Shown: one piece after another, positions 26,291 through 35,019 of the stretch | Numbering within the stretch: the first letter of the stretch is position 1 | Layout of the letters: each line of letters begins with the position of its first letter | Source: Halanaerobium sp964649895 | GTDB taxonomy: Bacteria > Bacillota > Halanaerobiia > Halanaerobiales > Halanaerobiaceae | Direction of reading: 5' to 3' | DNA: 64,000 nt | Assembly: GCA_964649895.1 (NCBI GenBank) | Contig: CAZYRX010000003.1 | Location: 30,856-94,855, forward strand | Program-made: the position numbers and the translations under genes | Notes under the pieces: model-generated | Databases searched by the model: none | What the model was told of the DNA's origin: nothing | Seen by the model: only the letters and a program-made list of their open reading frames with translations

Positions 26291-27277
26291 TTATTGATCA
26301 GGCTGGCGCAGTTTAAAAAATAATACTTCCAGACTTAAATTTGCTCTTACATTCTCTTTAATATATCTTTCTGATCTATTAATTAAATCTAATTTTTCGA
26401 TAATACTATCTAAAGTCATTAAAGCTTCATTTTCTTCTAAATGCTCTATATAATCTTTATTTTTTACTGCTCCCAGATAATCCTGTTTAATCATCATTAT
26501 ATCGCGATACCAGTCTGATAGCAAATCAAAACAAGGAAAGTCAGACTTCAATAATTCTGTTAATTTCCCTGTCATTTTAAATATATCTATCGTATTTTTA
26601 GAATTTATTTCTGAAAGAAAATCATAGATCAATTTTCGGTTTTCAAAATAATTTTCTCTTTCAGCAGCCTTCAAGGCTCTGCCTGGGCTTCCAGCAGCTG
26701 TTAGACTTAATATTTCAGCCTTTTCTGCTTCAAGTCCCTTATCAAGCAGCAGTTTTTTTATTTTTTCTTTTCTGACATTTTTTAATTTTATCTGCTGACA
26801 GCGGGATATTATTGTAGGCAGCATTTTACCTGTATCTTCAGCAAGTAAAATGATAGTTGCAAAAGAAGGAGGGTCTTCAAGTGTTTTTAATAAACTATTT
26901 GCTGCTTCTTTTGTCATTTCTTCTGCATTTTCAATTATATAAATTTTATGATTACTTTCATATGGTTTATATGCAATTTCTTTTTTTAGATTACGTATCT
27001 GATCAATCGAAATTGCATTTTTATCTTCCAAAATAGCTATTCTTTTAAAATCAGGATGGTTTTGATGCATCATTTTTCTGCAGTTAATACAGCTTCCACA
27101 GCTGTCCAGCTCTAATTCTTTACAAAAAACCGCCTTCGAAAACTCGAAGGCCAGTTTGAATTTGCCTATCCCATTTTGTCCACTAAAAAGATAAGCATGA
27201 CTTATTCTGTCTTTTTTGATCTCATCTTTTAGAATTTTGACTGCCTCTTTTTGTCCTAATACTGAAGCAAAACTCAT
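26291..27277 (-). CDS. holB: DNA polymerase III delta' subunit
   Basis: Clamp-loader subunit of 328 aa. AAA+ core with a degenerate Walker A (SGQNGIGKFKLAFE, about 33; Phe instead of Ser/Thr, so probably no ATP hydrolysis, as usual for delta'), zinc module with four Cys (CKELELDSCGSCINC, about 52-66), ITKEAANSLLKTLEDPP-type segment and SRCQQIKLK (about 165). The C-terminal collar domain starts near 210. Lies between darA and ricT; the yaaR gene found here in B. subtilis is absent. Confidence 0.93.
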   Translation of the reverse strand: MSFASVLGQKEAVKILKDEIKKDRISHAYLFSGQNGIGKFKLAFEFSKAVFCKELELDSCGSCINCRKMMHQNHPDFKRIAILEDKNAISIDQIRNLKKEIAYKPYESNHKIYIIENAEEMTKEAANSLLKTLEDPPSFATIILLAEDTGKMLPTIISRCQQIKLKNVRKEKIKKLLLDKGLEAEKAEILSLTAAGSPGRALKAAERENYFENRKLIYDFLSEINSKNTIDIFKMTGKLTELLKSDFPCFDLLSDWYRDIMMIKQDYLGAVKNKDYIEHLEENEALMTLDSIIEKLDLINRSERYIKENVRANLSLEVLFFKLRQPDQ

Positions 27278-27308
27278 AGAAAAACTCCTCTAAATTCTAT
27301 ATTATAAT

Positions 27309-27668
27309 TTATAACTTGACAAACTGCTCTACATCGATAATAAATACTGTTGCTCCGCCAATTTTGATTTCCATTGGAAAAGAATAATAGCCCTCCAGAG
27401 AATTGGCTACTGGTGACATGGGAGCTACTGTTTTTTTGCGGGATTCACAGTTTTCTTTGATGATTTCAAGCACCTCATCTATATGCTCTTCATCAGAACC
27501 AATTATAAAGGTAGTATTGCCCTCACGTAGAAATCCACCTGTAGATGCTAACTTGGTTGTTTGAAAACCATTTCCAGTCAGAGATTCCAGAAGATCTGCT
27601 GCATCATGATCATGGACAACCGCAACTACCATTTTTACAGTTTTACCTGAATTAGCTCTTTTTTCCAT
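27309..27668 (-). CDS. darA: Cyclic-di-AMP receptor, PII-like (DarA/YaaQ)
   Basis: 119 aa PII-like trimeric protein that binds c-di-AMP; targets in most species are unknown. Family features: VVAVVHDHDAADLLESL at the start, GFQTTKLASTGGFLREGNTTF (ligand loop, about 32-52), FIIGSDEEHIDEVLEII and a C-terminal GGATVFIIDVEQF. The first ten residues (MEKRANSGKT) extend a little beyond the usual start. The ATG overlaps the tmk stop codon in TAATG, and GGGAGG lies upstream. Confidence 0.92.
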   Translation of the reverse strand: MEKRANSGKTVKMVVAVVHDHDAADLLESLTGNGFQTTKLASTGGFLREGNTTFIIGSDEEHIDEVLEIIKENCESRKKTVAPMSPVANSLEGYYSFPMEIKIGGATVFIIDVEQFVKL

Positions 27669-28294
27669 TATAATAACCTCCCGGCAGTTATGTTTTGTAT
27701 TTCTTTCTGCACTTTATTCTTTTTGCGGCTCCCATCGATAATGACAAAACGTTCTTCAGAAGCCATATCTAAATAGGCATTACGAACTCTTTTATGAAAA
27801 GCATCAACTTCTCTCTCTAGTCGATCTCCAGTTTGATCTGAGCTTAATGCCCTAGCTCTTCTAAGTCCTTCTTTAATATCTATATCTAATAGAAAAGTTA
27901 AATCAGGCCAACAGGAATCTATTACCCAGCTGTTGATTTCATAAACTTTTTTGAAGTTTAAACCTCTTCCGGCAGCCTGATAGGCTAAGTTAGAATCTAT
28001 AAACCTGTCAGATATAACTGTTTTACCAGCCTCCAAAGCAGGTTTTATTACTTCTTTGACATGTTGTGCTCTATCAGCAGCATAAAGAAAAATTTCTGCT
28101 TTATAATCCATATTACCGTATTCTGGGTCAAGCAGCAGTGAACGGATTTTCTTGCCCAATTTTGTACCTCCAGGTTCACGAGTTATGACAACTTCAAAAC
28201 CCTGTTTTTCCATATATTTACTTAAAAGGTTTATCTGGGTTGATTTCCCAGAGCCCTCTATACCTTCAAAAGTTATAAAAAAGCCTTGCGTCAA
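27668..28294 (-). CDS. tmk: Thymidylate kinase
   Basis: Phosphorylates dTMP to dTDP. 208 aa. P-loop FEGIEGSGKSTQINLL (about 8-23), TREPGGTKLGKKIR (dTMP-binding Arg, about 37-50), DRFIDSNLAYQAAGRGL (DR motif, about 92-108) and the LID segment. Start is TTG 28294 (TTG ACG CAA GGC) behind GAGAGGGG. First gene of the cluster that runs to rsmI, with a clear promoter 50 bp upstream. Confidence 0.96.
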   Translation of the reverse strand: MTQGFFITFEGIEGSGKSTQINLLSKYMEKQGFEVVITREPGGTKLGKKIRSLLLDPEYGNMDYKAEIFLYAADRAQHVKEVIKPALEAGKTVISDRFIDSNLAYQAAGRGLNFKKVYEINSWVIDSCWPDLTFLLDIDIKEGLRRARALSSDQTGDRLEREVDAFHKRVRNAYLDMASEERFVIIDGSRKKNKVQKEIQNITAGRLL

Positions 28295-28341
28295 AACAGC
28301 CAGCCCCTCTCGACTTTCTAAGTTTTTCTTTATATATAATA

Positions 28342-28370
28342 ATTATATAATAATAAAATACCTATTGCAA
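28342..28370 (-). promoter_or_regulatory. Promoter of tmk operon
   Basis: TTGCAA (28370-28365), 17-bp spacer, TATAAT (28347-28342) on the minus strand, just after the trxB terminator. Confidence 0.78.
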
Positions 28371-28431
28371 TAAAAGAGAGCCGGCTATTACTCCCCGGAG
28401 TTGAGCTCCAGGAAATAAATACCGGCTTAAT
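28371..28431 (-). terminator. Terminator downstream of trxB with nested stems
   Basis: On the minus strand AGCCGG and CCGGCT form an outer stem around an inner CCTGGAG/CTCCGGG stem (one G-U), then CTCTCTTTTATT follows. It is larger than an ordinary terminator, but its position between trxB and the tmk promoter fits one. Confidence 0.62.
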
Positions 28432-28531
28432 ATTTACTACAGTTTTGATCTCTCAGAACTGCTGTTATTAAATTAAAGTAATGTAATAGTTTTTATAAAC
28501 ATAAAAGCAGGTGAGATTATCCTGAAAATCT

Positions 28532-29602
28532 TCAATCTATATTTAAGGTTAAATTTAAACTATCATCTTTGCTTTTGTTATCACTATTTTTTTCATCTTT
28601 TTTTGCTTTTTCTTTTGGTATCGGTTGTACCGGTATATTTTCAGTTTCAGATAAAGTATCACTGTTTTCTTCAATGTATTCAGATGCTTTAATAGCAGCT
28701 TTTGCTCCAGAACCAGCTGCAACTACTACCTGTCTATAATCTGGATCCTGTACATCACCGGCAGCAAAAATACCATCTACATTTGTACGCTGATGTTTAT
28801 CTGTGATGATATAACCACCGTCATCTGTTTCTATGAAACCATCAAGACATTCTGTACGCGGTTTGTGACCAATAGCAATAAATAAGCCATTGACATCCTC
28901 CATCACAGTTTCTTCTTCAGTTTTATTATTAATTACTTTTATTGCCTGAAGCTTGTTGTCTCCAACTAATTCTTTAACTTCAGTATCCCAAAGTATCTCA
29001 ATATTTTCTTTAGCTTTTACACGATTACCAAGAATCTTAGCACCTCTAAACTTATCACGCCTGTGAATTATATATACTTTTGAAGCAAACTTAGCTAAAA
29101 ATGTAGCTTCCCAGAGTGCAGTATCTCCTCCACCAACTATCGCAACAGGCTGATCTTTAAAAAAGGCTGCATCACAGGTTGCACAGTATGAAACACCATT
29201 ACCACGCAGCTTATCTTCTTTATCTAAACCGAGTGTTCTGGGTTCTGCTCCTGTCGTAATAATTACTGCTTCAGCTGTATATTCATTCATATCAGTTTTT
29301 ATATAAAATTTATCTTTATCATCAGAAAAATCAACAGTTTCTACACTCTCAAATTCAAGTCTAACATTAAAGTTTTGAGCCTGTTGAGTCATCTTTTGAG
29401 TTAATTCAAATCCACCGATTGGTTCAGGAAAACCAGGATAATTCTCCAGTTCAGAAGTTGTTGTTATCTGGCCTCCAGGTTCTGGTCCATTTAATACTAG
29501 AGGATTTACTCCCTGTCTCGCTCCATAAATAGAAGCAGTGAGACCAGCTGGTCCTCCACCAATAATTATGAGCTGTTCGTGTTTTATATTTTCTTCAGTC
29601 AT
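28532..29602 (-). CDS. trxB: Thioredoxin reductase with C-terminal extension
   Basis: FAD enzyme that reduces thioredoxin with NADPH. 356 aa; the usual length is 305-320. FAD-binding IIGGGPAGLTASIYGAR (about 12-28), the redox pair CATC in SYCATCDAAFF (about 136), NAD(P) site VAIVGGGDTALWEA (about 152) and the second FAD motif GIFAAGDVQDPDYRQ (about 286). After residue 310 there is a Lys/Glu/Ser/Asn-rich low-complexity tail (PKEKAKKDEKNSDNKSKD) not part of the fold. Start ATG 29602 with GGGGGAGTAAAAA. Monocistronic. Confidence 0.93.
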   Translation of the reverse strand: MTEENIKHEQLIIIGGGPAGLTASIYGARQGVNPLVLNGPEPGGQITTTSELENYPGFPEPIGGFELTQKMTQQAQNFNVRLEFESVETVDFSDDKDKFYIKTDMNEYTAEAVIITTGAEPRTLGLDKEDKLRGNGVSYCATCDAAFFKDQPVAIVGGGDTALWEATFLAKFASKVYIIHRRDKFRGAKILGNRVKAKENIEILWDTEVKELVGDNKLQAIKVINNKTEEETVMEDVNGLFIAIGHKPRTECLDGFIETDDGGYIITDKHQRTNVDGIFAAGDVQDPDYRQVVVAAGSGAKAAIKASEYIEENSDTLSETENIPVQPIPKEKAKKDEKNSDNKSKDDSLNLTLNID

Positions 29603-29776
29603 TTTTTACTCCCCCTGTTTAGTTATAGTTAAACTGTATACAGATGTACAATTAACCACAACTTTAATGTTAATACTAAATGGGCATTATGTCTGTAAAA
29701 TCAGCTACAAGAACCAATCCTATTGTTAAAATCATTTAATAAGCAGTGTGATTTAATGATATTTTCTCACAATTAT

Positions 29777-31240
29777 TTAATCAACACTGTAATTAGGAGC
29801 TTCTTTTGTTACTTTAACATCATGAGGATGACTTTCACGCAGACCTGCAGAAGAAATTCTGATTAATTTAGAATCATTTATTAGACTTTCGATATCAGGT
29901 GTTCCACAGTAACCCATTCCGGATTGAAGACCACCAACAAGCTGATAAATCGTTTCGGCAAGTGTACCTTTATAAGGTACTCTACCTTCTATACCTTCTG
30001 GCACAAATTTTTCAGCATTTGTCTCCTCTTCCTGGAAATAACGATCTTTACTTCCCTGCTTCATGGCACTTACAGAACCCATGCCTCTATATACTTTATA
30101 ACTTCTTCCTTTATATATTTCGAGTTCACCAGGGCTTTCTTCTGTACCTGCAAGCAGACTACCGATCATAACAGAATGGGCTCCAGCGGCAATAGCCTTG
30201 GTTATATCTCCAGAATATTTGATACCACCATCTGCAATTATTGTTTTTCCATATTCCTCTGCTTTTTTTGCTGAATCATAAATTGCAGTAATCTGAGGTA
30301 CTCCAACTCCTGCAACAACTCTTGTTGTACAAATCGAGCCTGGACCAATACCAACTTTGACAACATCTGCCCCTGCTTTAATAAGAGCTTCTGTTGCTTC
30401 AGCTGTTGCAACATTACCTGCAATTACTGATAGATCTGGATATGCTTTTTTGATATCTTTTAAAACATTAATTACATTCTGAGAATGACCGTGAGCTGTA
30501 TCTATTACAATTAGATCAACCCTTGCATCAACAAGTGCAGCAATTCTCTCCATCGTATCTTCTCCTGTACCTACAGCTGCAGCTACAAGAAGTCTTCCCT
30601 GCTTATCTTTGGAAGCCTTTGGATACTGTTTTGCTTTTTCTATATCCTTGATTGTAATTAAACCTCTCAACTTACCTTCATCATCAACTATTGGTAGTTT
30701 TTCTATTTTGTGCTTCCTAAGCTGTTCTTTTGCCCCTTCTAAATCAGTACCTACAGGTGCGGTCACAAGTTTTTCGTCTGTCATAACCTCAGATACAGGA
30801 CGATTATAATCTTCTACAAAACGCAGGTCGCGATTTGTTAGAATACCAACCAGCTTATTTTCTTTGTCAACAATAGGAACTCCAGATATATGATATTTTG
30901 ACATCAAAGCTTCTGCTTCTTCAATTAAAGCATCAGGAGACAGATAAAAAGGATCAACAATTACGCCACTCTCTGATCTTTTTACTCTATCTACCTCAGC
31001 AGCCTGTCTTTTAATAGACATATTTTTATGAATAACACCAAGTCCACCTTCTCTGGCCATTGCGATTGCCATATCACCCTCTGTTACTGTGTCCATTCCT
31101 GCTGAAATGATAGGAGTGTTTAAATAAATATCGTCTGTTAATTTTGAACGAGTGCTTACCTCTTTTGGAACTACATTTGATTCTTGTGGAATCAGTAAAA
31201 CATCATCAAAAGTTAAACCTTCTTTTATAATCTTTTCCAT
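29777..31240 (-). CDS. guaB: IMP dehydrogenase
   Basis: Oxidises IMP to XMP, the first step to GMP. 487 aa, normal. Barrel opens with EGLTFDDVLLIPQESNV; two CBS domains at about 93-200 (ISGVPIVDKENKLVGI, KLPIVDDEGKLRGLI); catalytic Cys in GIGPGSICTTRVVAGVG (about 303); AGADVVKVG and GSLLAGTEESPGE; the Arg-containing flap follows at about 400. Start ATG 31240 behind GGAGGTAGCTT. It stands alone with its own promoter rather than in the purBAD group. Confidence 0.97.
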   Translation of the reverse strand: MEKIIKEGLTFDDVLLIPQESNVVPKEVSTRSKLTDDIYLNTPIISAGMDTVTEGDMAIAMAREGGLGVIHKNMSIKRQAAEVDRVKRSESGVIVDPFYLSPDALIEEAEALMSKYHISGVPIVDKENKLVGILTNRDLRFVEDYNRPVSEVMTDEKLVTAPVGTDLEGAKEQLRKHKIEKLPIVDDEGKLRGLITIKDIEKAKQYPKASKDKQGRLLVAAAVGTGEDTMERIAALVDARVDLIVIDTAHGHSQNVINVLKDIKKAYPDLSVIAGNVATAEATEALIKAGADVVKVGIGPGSICTTRVVAGVGVPQITAIYDSAKKAEEYGKTIIADGGIKYSGDITKAIAAGAHSVMIGSLLAGTEESPGELEIYKGRSYKVYRGMGSVSAMKQGSKDRYFQEEETNAEKFVPEGIEGRVPYKGTLAETIYQLVGGLQSGMGYCGTPDIESLINDSKLIRISSAGLRESHPHDVKVTKEAPNYSVD

Positions 31241-31348
31241 TAAGCTACCTCCTGTTTTATTTTCTGGTACTAATTAATAATTATATATATGTAAAATTCC
31301 CCTTAAAAGATAATTCTTGACTACTTTTATCTATTTAATATTTTAAGT

Positions 31349-31377
31349 ATTTTAACAAAGCCTGCCCCAATTGTCAA
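31349..31377 (-). promoter_or_regulatory. Promoter of guaB
   Basis: TTGACA (31377-31372), 17-bp spacer, TAAAAT (31354-31349) on the minus strand, giving a leader of about 100 nt before guaB. No riboswitch fold was recognised in that leader. Confidence 0.78.
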
Positions 31378-31427
31378 GCTGATAGATTTCAAATATGCTT
31401 TTTTAATTCTTTATATATCTCAATATA

Positions 31428-31455
31428 AAGAAAAAAGAAGCCCTTCAAGGCTTCT
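31428..31455 (-). terminator. Terminator downstream of recR
   Basis: GAAGCC/GGCTTC stem with a TTGAAG loop followed by TTTTTTC on the minus strand, 20 bp after the recR stop codon. Confidence 0.85.
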
Positions 31456-31474
31456 TATAAATAGCTTATTTAAT

Positions 31475-32074
31475 TTATAATTCTCTTCTACCTTCTAGAG
31501 CTTTAGATAGAGTTACTTCATCTGCATACTCTAAATCTCCACCAACAGGAATACCATGTGCTATTCTTGTAACTTTAACTCCTAATGGTTTGATTAATCT
31601 TGCTAAATACATTGCAGTTGCATCACCTTCAGCATTGGGATCAGTAGCAACTATTACTTCTTCTACTGCTCCATTTTCCAGGCGTGGAATCAAACTGCGG
31701 ACTTTTATTTCATCAGGTCCAATCCCATCCATTGGCGAAATTGCACCATGGAGTACATGATAAAGGCCATTATATTCTCCGGTCTTTTCCATCGCAACAA
31801 CATCCCGCGGACTTTCAACAACACAAATTTCCGAACGGTTGCGCTCATCTGACTCACAAAAAGAACAGATTTCTCCTTCTGTAAGATGATTGCAAATCGA
31901 GCAGTAATTTATTTTATCCCGAGCTTCCAGGAGTGCATCTGCCAGTGTTTTTACTTCATTTTTGCTCTGACCGAGAATATAAAAAGATAATCGGCGTGCA
32001 GTTTTAGGCCCAATACCGGGCAGTTTACTAAGCTCACCAATCAACTTTCCCATTGGCCTGGGATAGGGATTCAT
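31475..32074 (-). CDS. recR: Recombination protein RecR
   Basis: Works with RecO/RecF to load RecA at gapped DNA. 199 aa, normal. Helix-hairpin-helix LSKLPGIGPKTARRLSFY (about 15-32), zinc finger CSICNHLTEGEICSFC (about 57-72), Toprim domain starting CVVESPRDVVAMEKTGEYNGLYHVL (about 82) and ATDPNAEGDATAMYLA. The ATG overlaps the ybaB stop in TAATG. Last gene of the dnaX-ybaB-recR unit. Confidence 0.97.
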   Translation of the reverse strand: MNPYPRPMGKLIGELSKLPGIGPKTARRLSFYILGQSKNEVKTLADALLEARDKINYCSICNHLTEGEICSFCESDERNRSEICVVESPRDVVAMEKTGEYNGLYHVLHGAISPMDGIGPDEIKVRSLIPRLENGAVEEVIVATDPNAEGDATAMYLARLIKPLGVKVTRIAHGIPVGGDLEYADEVTLSKALEGRREL

Positions 32075-32382
32075 TACGGCATCCCTGGTAAGTTCATACC
32101 ACCAGTTACTTTACCCATTTCTTTGTTTACCATTTCCTGCATTTCTCTCATTCCCTGATTTACAGCTGCCAGAACTAAATCTTCGAGCATTTCTACATCT
32201 TCAGGGTCAACAGCATCAGGATCAATCTGTAGGTCAACAAGTTCTTGTTTTCCATTAACAACTACTTTTACAACTCCACCACCAGCAGTTGATTCAATTG
32301 TCTTCTTTTCTAATTCTTCCTGCATTTTAGCCATCTTTGACTGCATTTGCTGTGCTTGTTTCATTAACTTATTCATATCCAT
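32074..32382 (-). CDS. ybaB: YbaB/EbfC nucleoid-associated protein
   Basis: 102-aa DNA-binding protein, dimeric, with the tweezer-like fold. Family features: MNKLMKQAQQMQSKMAKMQEEL helix at the N-terminus, VKVVVNGKQELVDLQIDPD (about 40-58) and a C-terminal MGKVTGGMNLPGMP. It lies 1 bp after dnaX and overlaps recR, the universal order dnaX-ybaB-recR. ATG 32382 has GAGGAGGCAATTAAA. Confidence 0.95.
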   Translation of the reverse strand: MDMNKLMKQAQQMQSKMAKMQEELEKKTIESTAGGGVVKVVVNGKQELVDLQIDPDAVDPEDVEMLEDLVLAAVNQGMREMQEMVNKEMGKVTGGMNLPGMP

Positions 32383-32383
32383 T

Positions 32384-34315
32384 TTAATTGCCTCCTCTTT
32401 TTTCTAAAATTGATTCATCTACTTCAATTATTTTTCCAGAAAACATACGAGCAATTTCTTCTATACTTAAACTTTTTTCTTTACTCTGGTTTTCTGAATT
32501 TTTATTTTGAAAATTATTATTACCCATCTGTTTATTATCTAGAACAGAATTATTGTTTTTTTTGCTGCTCATATTACTGTTTTTTGAACTATGGCTGGCT
32601 GATTTGTTTCTGTCTTTATTATCGAAGCCAGCGGTCTGAGTTTGATCAAAATCCTTATTTAGAGATTTTTTTTTATACTCTCCATGTACAAATTCAAGCT
32701 CAACAGCTTCATTTAATATTTTCCTTAAAACTTTTGTGATAAGTGACTTATTTGATACAGCTCCTTTGTAGTGGAACTTTTTATCACTATCGAAAGCAAC
32801 AACTATTGTATTACCCTCTACAGCTGCCGGAGCTCCTTCTCGCAGCAGAGCCTGAACTGAGACATCAATTTTCCTGATTTGATTAAGTACTTTGCCCCAG
32901 TATTTTTTAACTTTTTCTAAAGAAAGATCTCCAGAATAACTCTGAGAATTCTGTCTGCTCTTTTTTGTTTCATCTTTTTCAGGCGGTTCTTTTCTTTGAG
33001 ATATTTTTGCTTCTGGAATTTTTTCAGCTTTTTCTGCTCCTGCAGTTCTCTTGGCAGGTTTTGAAATATCTTTTTCTTCAGTCTCAGTCTGAGTATTTAT
33101 ATCTTCAGACCGCTTCTGATCTTTAAAATCAAAGCTTGTGCTTGAGTCTGCAGCAGAGCTGCTGTTTAGAAAATTATCCAGTTTATATTCAAGTTCTCTT
33201 AATCTATCTTCAATAGAACTTCCTTCTACCTTACTACTTAATTTTATAATACTTATCTCCAATTGTAAACGTGCTCTCGCACTTGAACGCAATTTTTGCT
33301 TTAAAGATGCAAATTCATCTATTACATCTGTAATCTGAACTGTGCTCATTTTTGCAGCAGTTTCTGCAAGCTCATCTAAATAGTTTGAAGAATATTCTAA
33401 AATACCAGATTTGGTACCACATTCTTTGATTAAAAGCAGTTCTCTGCAGTAAGATATTAATTCATCACTAAATCTTTCAATCCCAAGTCCTGATTCCAGC
33501 TCTTTATCTAAAAGCTCAAGTGATTTTTGACTTTCTTTGTTATTTAAATGTATTAACAATTCTTTTAACTTATCTTTATTAGCTCTACCCAGCATTTTAG
33601 ATATTTCTTGAACACTTAGAGTGCCATCACTAAAAGAAATAGCCTGGTCAAGTAAACTAATACCATCTCTCATGCCTCCTCTAGCACTTCGAGCCAGAAT
33701 ATCGAGAGCTTCTTTTTCGATCTGATATCCTTCTTGAGAAGTAATATACTGAAGTCTGCTTTTTATATCACCTAAACTGAGCAGACTGAAATCAAAACGC
33801 TGGCATCTTGACATTATAGTTGTGATAACCTTGTGTGGTTCTGTAGTCGCCAGTATAAAGACTACACTATCCGGTGGCTCTTCGAGAGTTTTCAGAAGTG
33901 CGTTAAAGGCTCCTTTTGTCAGCATGTGAACTTCATCAATTATATATACCTTATAGTCACCTTCACCAGGATAAAATTTAACCTTTTCTCTCAGCTCTCT
34001 AATTTCATCGATACCGCGGTTAGATGCAGCATCAATCTCAATAACATCTAGAGAACTGCCGTTATCTATTCTCTGACAGGAACTGCACTCACCACAGGGC
34101 TCAAAATCATCTCCAGGACTGGAACAGTTCAATGCACGTGCAAAAACTTTTGCAGTTGATGTCTTCCCTGTACCACGTGGTCCTGCAAAAAGATAAGCAT
34201 GTGCAACTCTATCATTTTTTAATGCGTTTTTTAATGTCTGCACAACATGATCCTGACCTATAAGATCATTAAAATTCTCTGGACGATATTTTCGATAAAG
34301 AGAGAGAAAGGACAT
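32384..34315 (-). CDS. dnaX: DNA polymerase III gamma/tau subunit
   Basis: Clamp-loader ATPase that also ties the polymerase to the helicase. About 643 aa. AAA+ core: YRPENFNDLIGQDHVVQTL, Walker A FAGPRGTGKTSTAK (about 43), zinc cysteines CSSPGDDFEPCGECSSC (about 64-80), Walker B IIDEVHML and LLKTLEEPP, sensor SRCQRFDFS. Collar domain to about 365, then a charged linker, the C-terminal polymerase-binding domain (about 465-555) and a Lys/Asn/Ser tail ending in SIEEIARMFSGKIIEVDE. Start is ATG 34315 with GAGGTG upstream; the in-frame GTG before it is part of that ribosome site. A run of nine A in the coding strand (32674-32666) may allow slippage. Confidence 0.94.
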   Translation of the reverse strand: MSFLSLYRKYRPENFNDLIGQDHVVQTLKNALKNDRVAHAYLFAGPRGTGKTSTAKVFARALNCSSPGDDFEPCGECSSCQRIDNGSSLDVIEIDAASNRGIDEIRELREKVKFYPGEGDYKVYIIDEVHMLTKGAFNALLKTLEEPPDSVVFILATTEPHKVITTIMSRCQRFDFSLLSLGDIKSRLQYITSQEGYQIEKEALDILARSARGGMRDGISLLDQAISFSDGTLSVQEISKMLGRANKDKLKELLIHLNNKESQKSLELLDKELESGLGIERFSDELISYCRELLLIKECGTKSGILEYSSNYLDELAETAAKMSTVQITDVIDEFASLKQKLRSSARARLQLEISIIKLSSKVEGSSIEDRLRELEYKLDNFLNSSSAADSSTSFDFKDQKRSEDINTQTETEEKDISKPAKRTAGAEKAEKIPEAKISQRKEPPEKDETKKSRQNSQSYSGDLSLEKVKKYWGKVLNQIRKIDVSVQALLREGAPAAVEGNTIVVAFDSDKKFHYKGAVSNKSLITKVLRKILNEAVELEFVHGEYKKKSLNKDFDQTQTAGFDNKDRNKSASHSSKNSNMSSKKNNNSVLDNKQMGNNNFQNKNSENQSKEKSLSIEEIARMFSGKIIEVDESILEKRGGN

Positions 34316-34343
34316 TTGCTTCACCTCAAAATATTATTATATA

Positions 34344-34371
34344 ACAAAAAAACACCCAATCCGGGTGTTGT
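34344..34371 (-). terminator. Terminator of the SRP RNA
   Basis: ACACCC/GGGTGT stem with a 5-nt loop followed by a long T-run on the minus strand, immediately before dnaX and after the SRP RNA. Confidence 0.85.
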
Positions 34372-34380
34372 AAAAAATAG

Positions 34381-34653
34381 AGGCCGCACACCGTGCGTCG
34401 AATTCCTTCTCCCAGGCGTTACCCTGACAGTTGGCTCGAACCAGGCACCCTCGCGGCACATGAAGCGACTTGTTTACCGCTGCTTCCTCCCGGATCTGAC
34501 GGGGTTCACAAGACTTCATTGCGCGAGACCCAATTGTCAACACTACTTATCAGGGCCAGACCCTGAAAGAAAAAGTCCTCAACCACGGCGTCAATCCTGC
34601 TATAGCGGTTTGCAGGTTACAGGGTACCGCTACCACCCCATCTAGTGCGGCCA
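34381..34653 (-). ncRNA. ffs: Signal recognition particle RNA, large bacterial type
   Basis: About 270 nt, the Bacillus-type long SRP RNA with Alu domain. The Ffh-binding domain IV shows the tetraloop and symmetric loop in GATCCGGGAGGAAGCAGC (around 34499-34479). The two ends are complementary (GGCCGCAC at the 5' end with GTGCGGCC at the 3' end), closing the long central helix. The gene lies between tRNA-Ser and dnaX, the same place as scr in B. subtilis. Local GC is much higher than in the flanks. Ends are placed by the terminal helix and may be off by a few bases. Confidence 0.93.
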
Positions 34654-34681
34654 AATCTAATAAAAAATTTATAAAAATTTA

Positions 34682-34772
<91 letters not shown>

Positions 34773-34775
<3 letters not shown>

Positions 34776-34892
34776 GTTTTGGAAGTTAGAAGTTAGAAGT
34801 TAGAAGTTGGATAAAACTCCAACAATTACTCAACATCCGTTTTGGAAGTTGCACTGAAACTTACTTTAATATTACGCAGGGTTAGTTTCAGT
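34773..34892. repeat. Repeat cluster at the 5' flank of tRNA-Ser(GGA)
   Basis: TCCGTTTTGGAAGTT occurs at 34773-34787 and again at 34836-34850; the first copy includes the first three bases of the tRNA gene. Between them lie four tandem 7-mers GAAGTTA (34782-34809, last one GAAGTTG). Next to the second copy is an inverted repeat ACTGAAACTTAC (34853-34864) with GTTAGTTTCAGT (34881-34892), 11 of 12 bases pairing. It looks like a small inserted or expanded element between the two tRNA-Ser genes. Confidence 0.7.
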
Positions 34893-35019
34893 ATTTGGCC
34901 ATCGAGGCCGTCAGAAGTTAGATATTTTTACTCAACTTCTTATTCTTAAATATATCTATATCTGATTTTATGGTTGATAAATAATAAAAAACCTGTTTTC
35001 CCTTTAAGCCAGATTTCAA

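Noticed and set aside
34247..34645. Plus- and minus-strand open frames of 68-132 codons over 34247-34645.
   Set aside because: They lie across the SRP RNA, which explains the sequence and its high GC; the open frames are by-products.
34782..34809. Tandem GAAGTTA units as a CRISPR array.
   Set aside because: Units are 7 bp with no spacers and no cas genes nearby.
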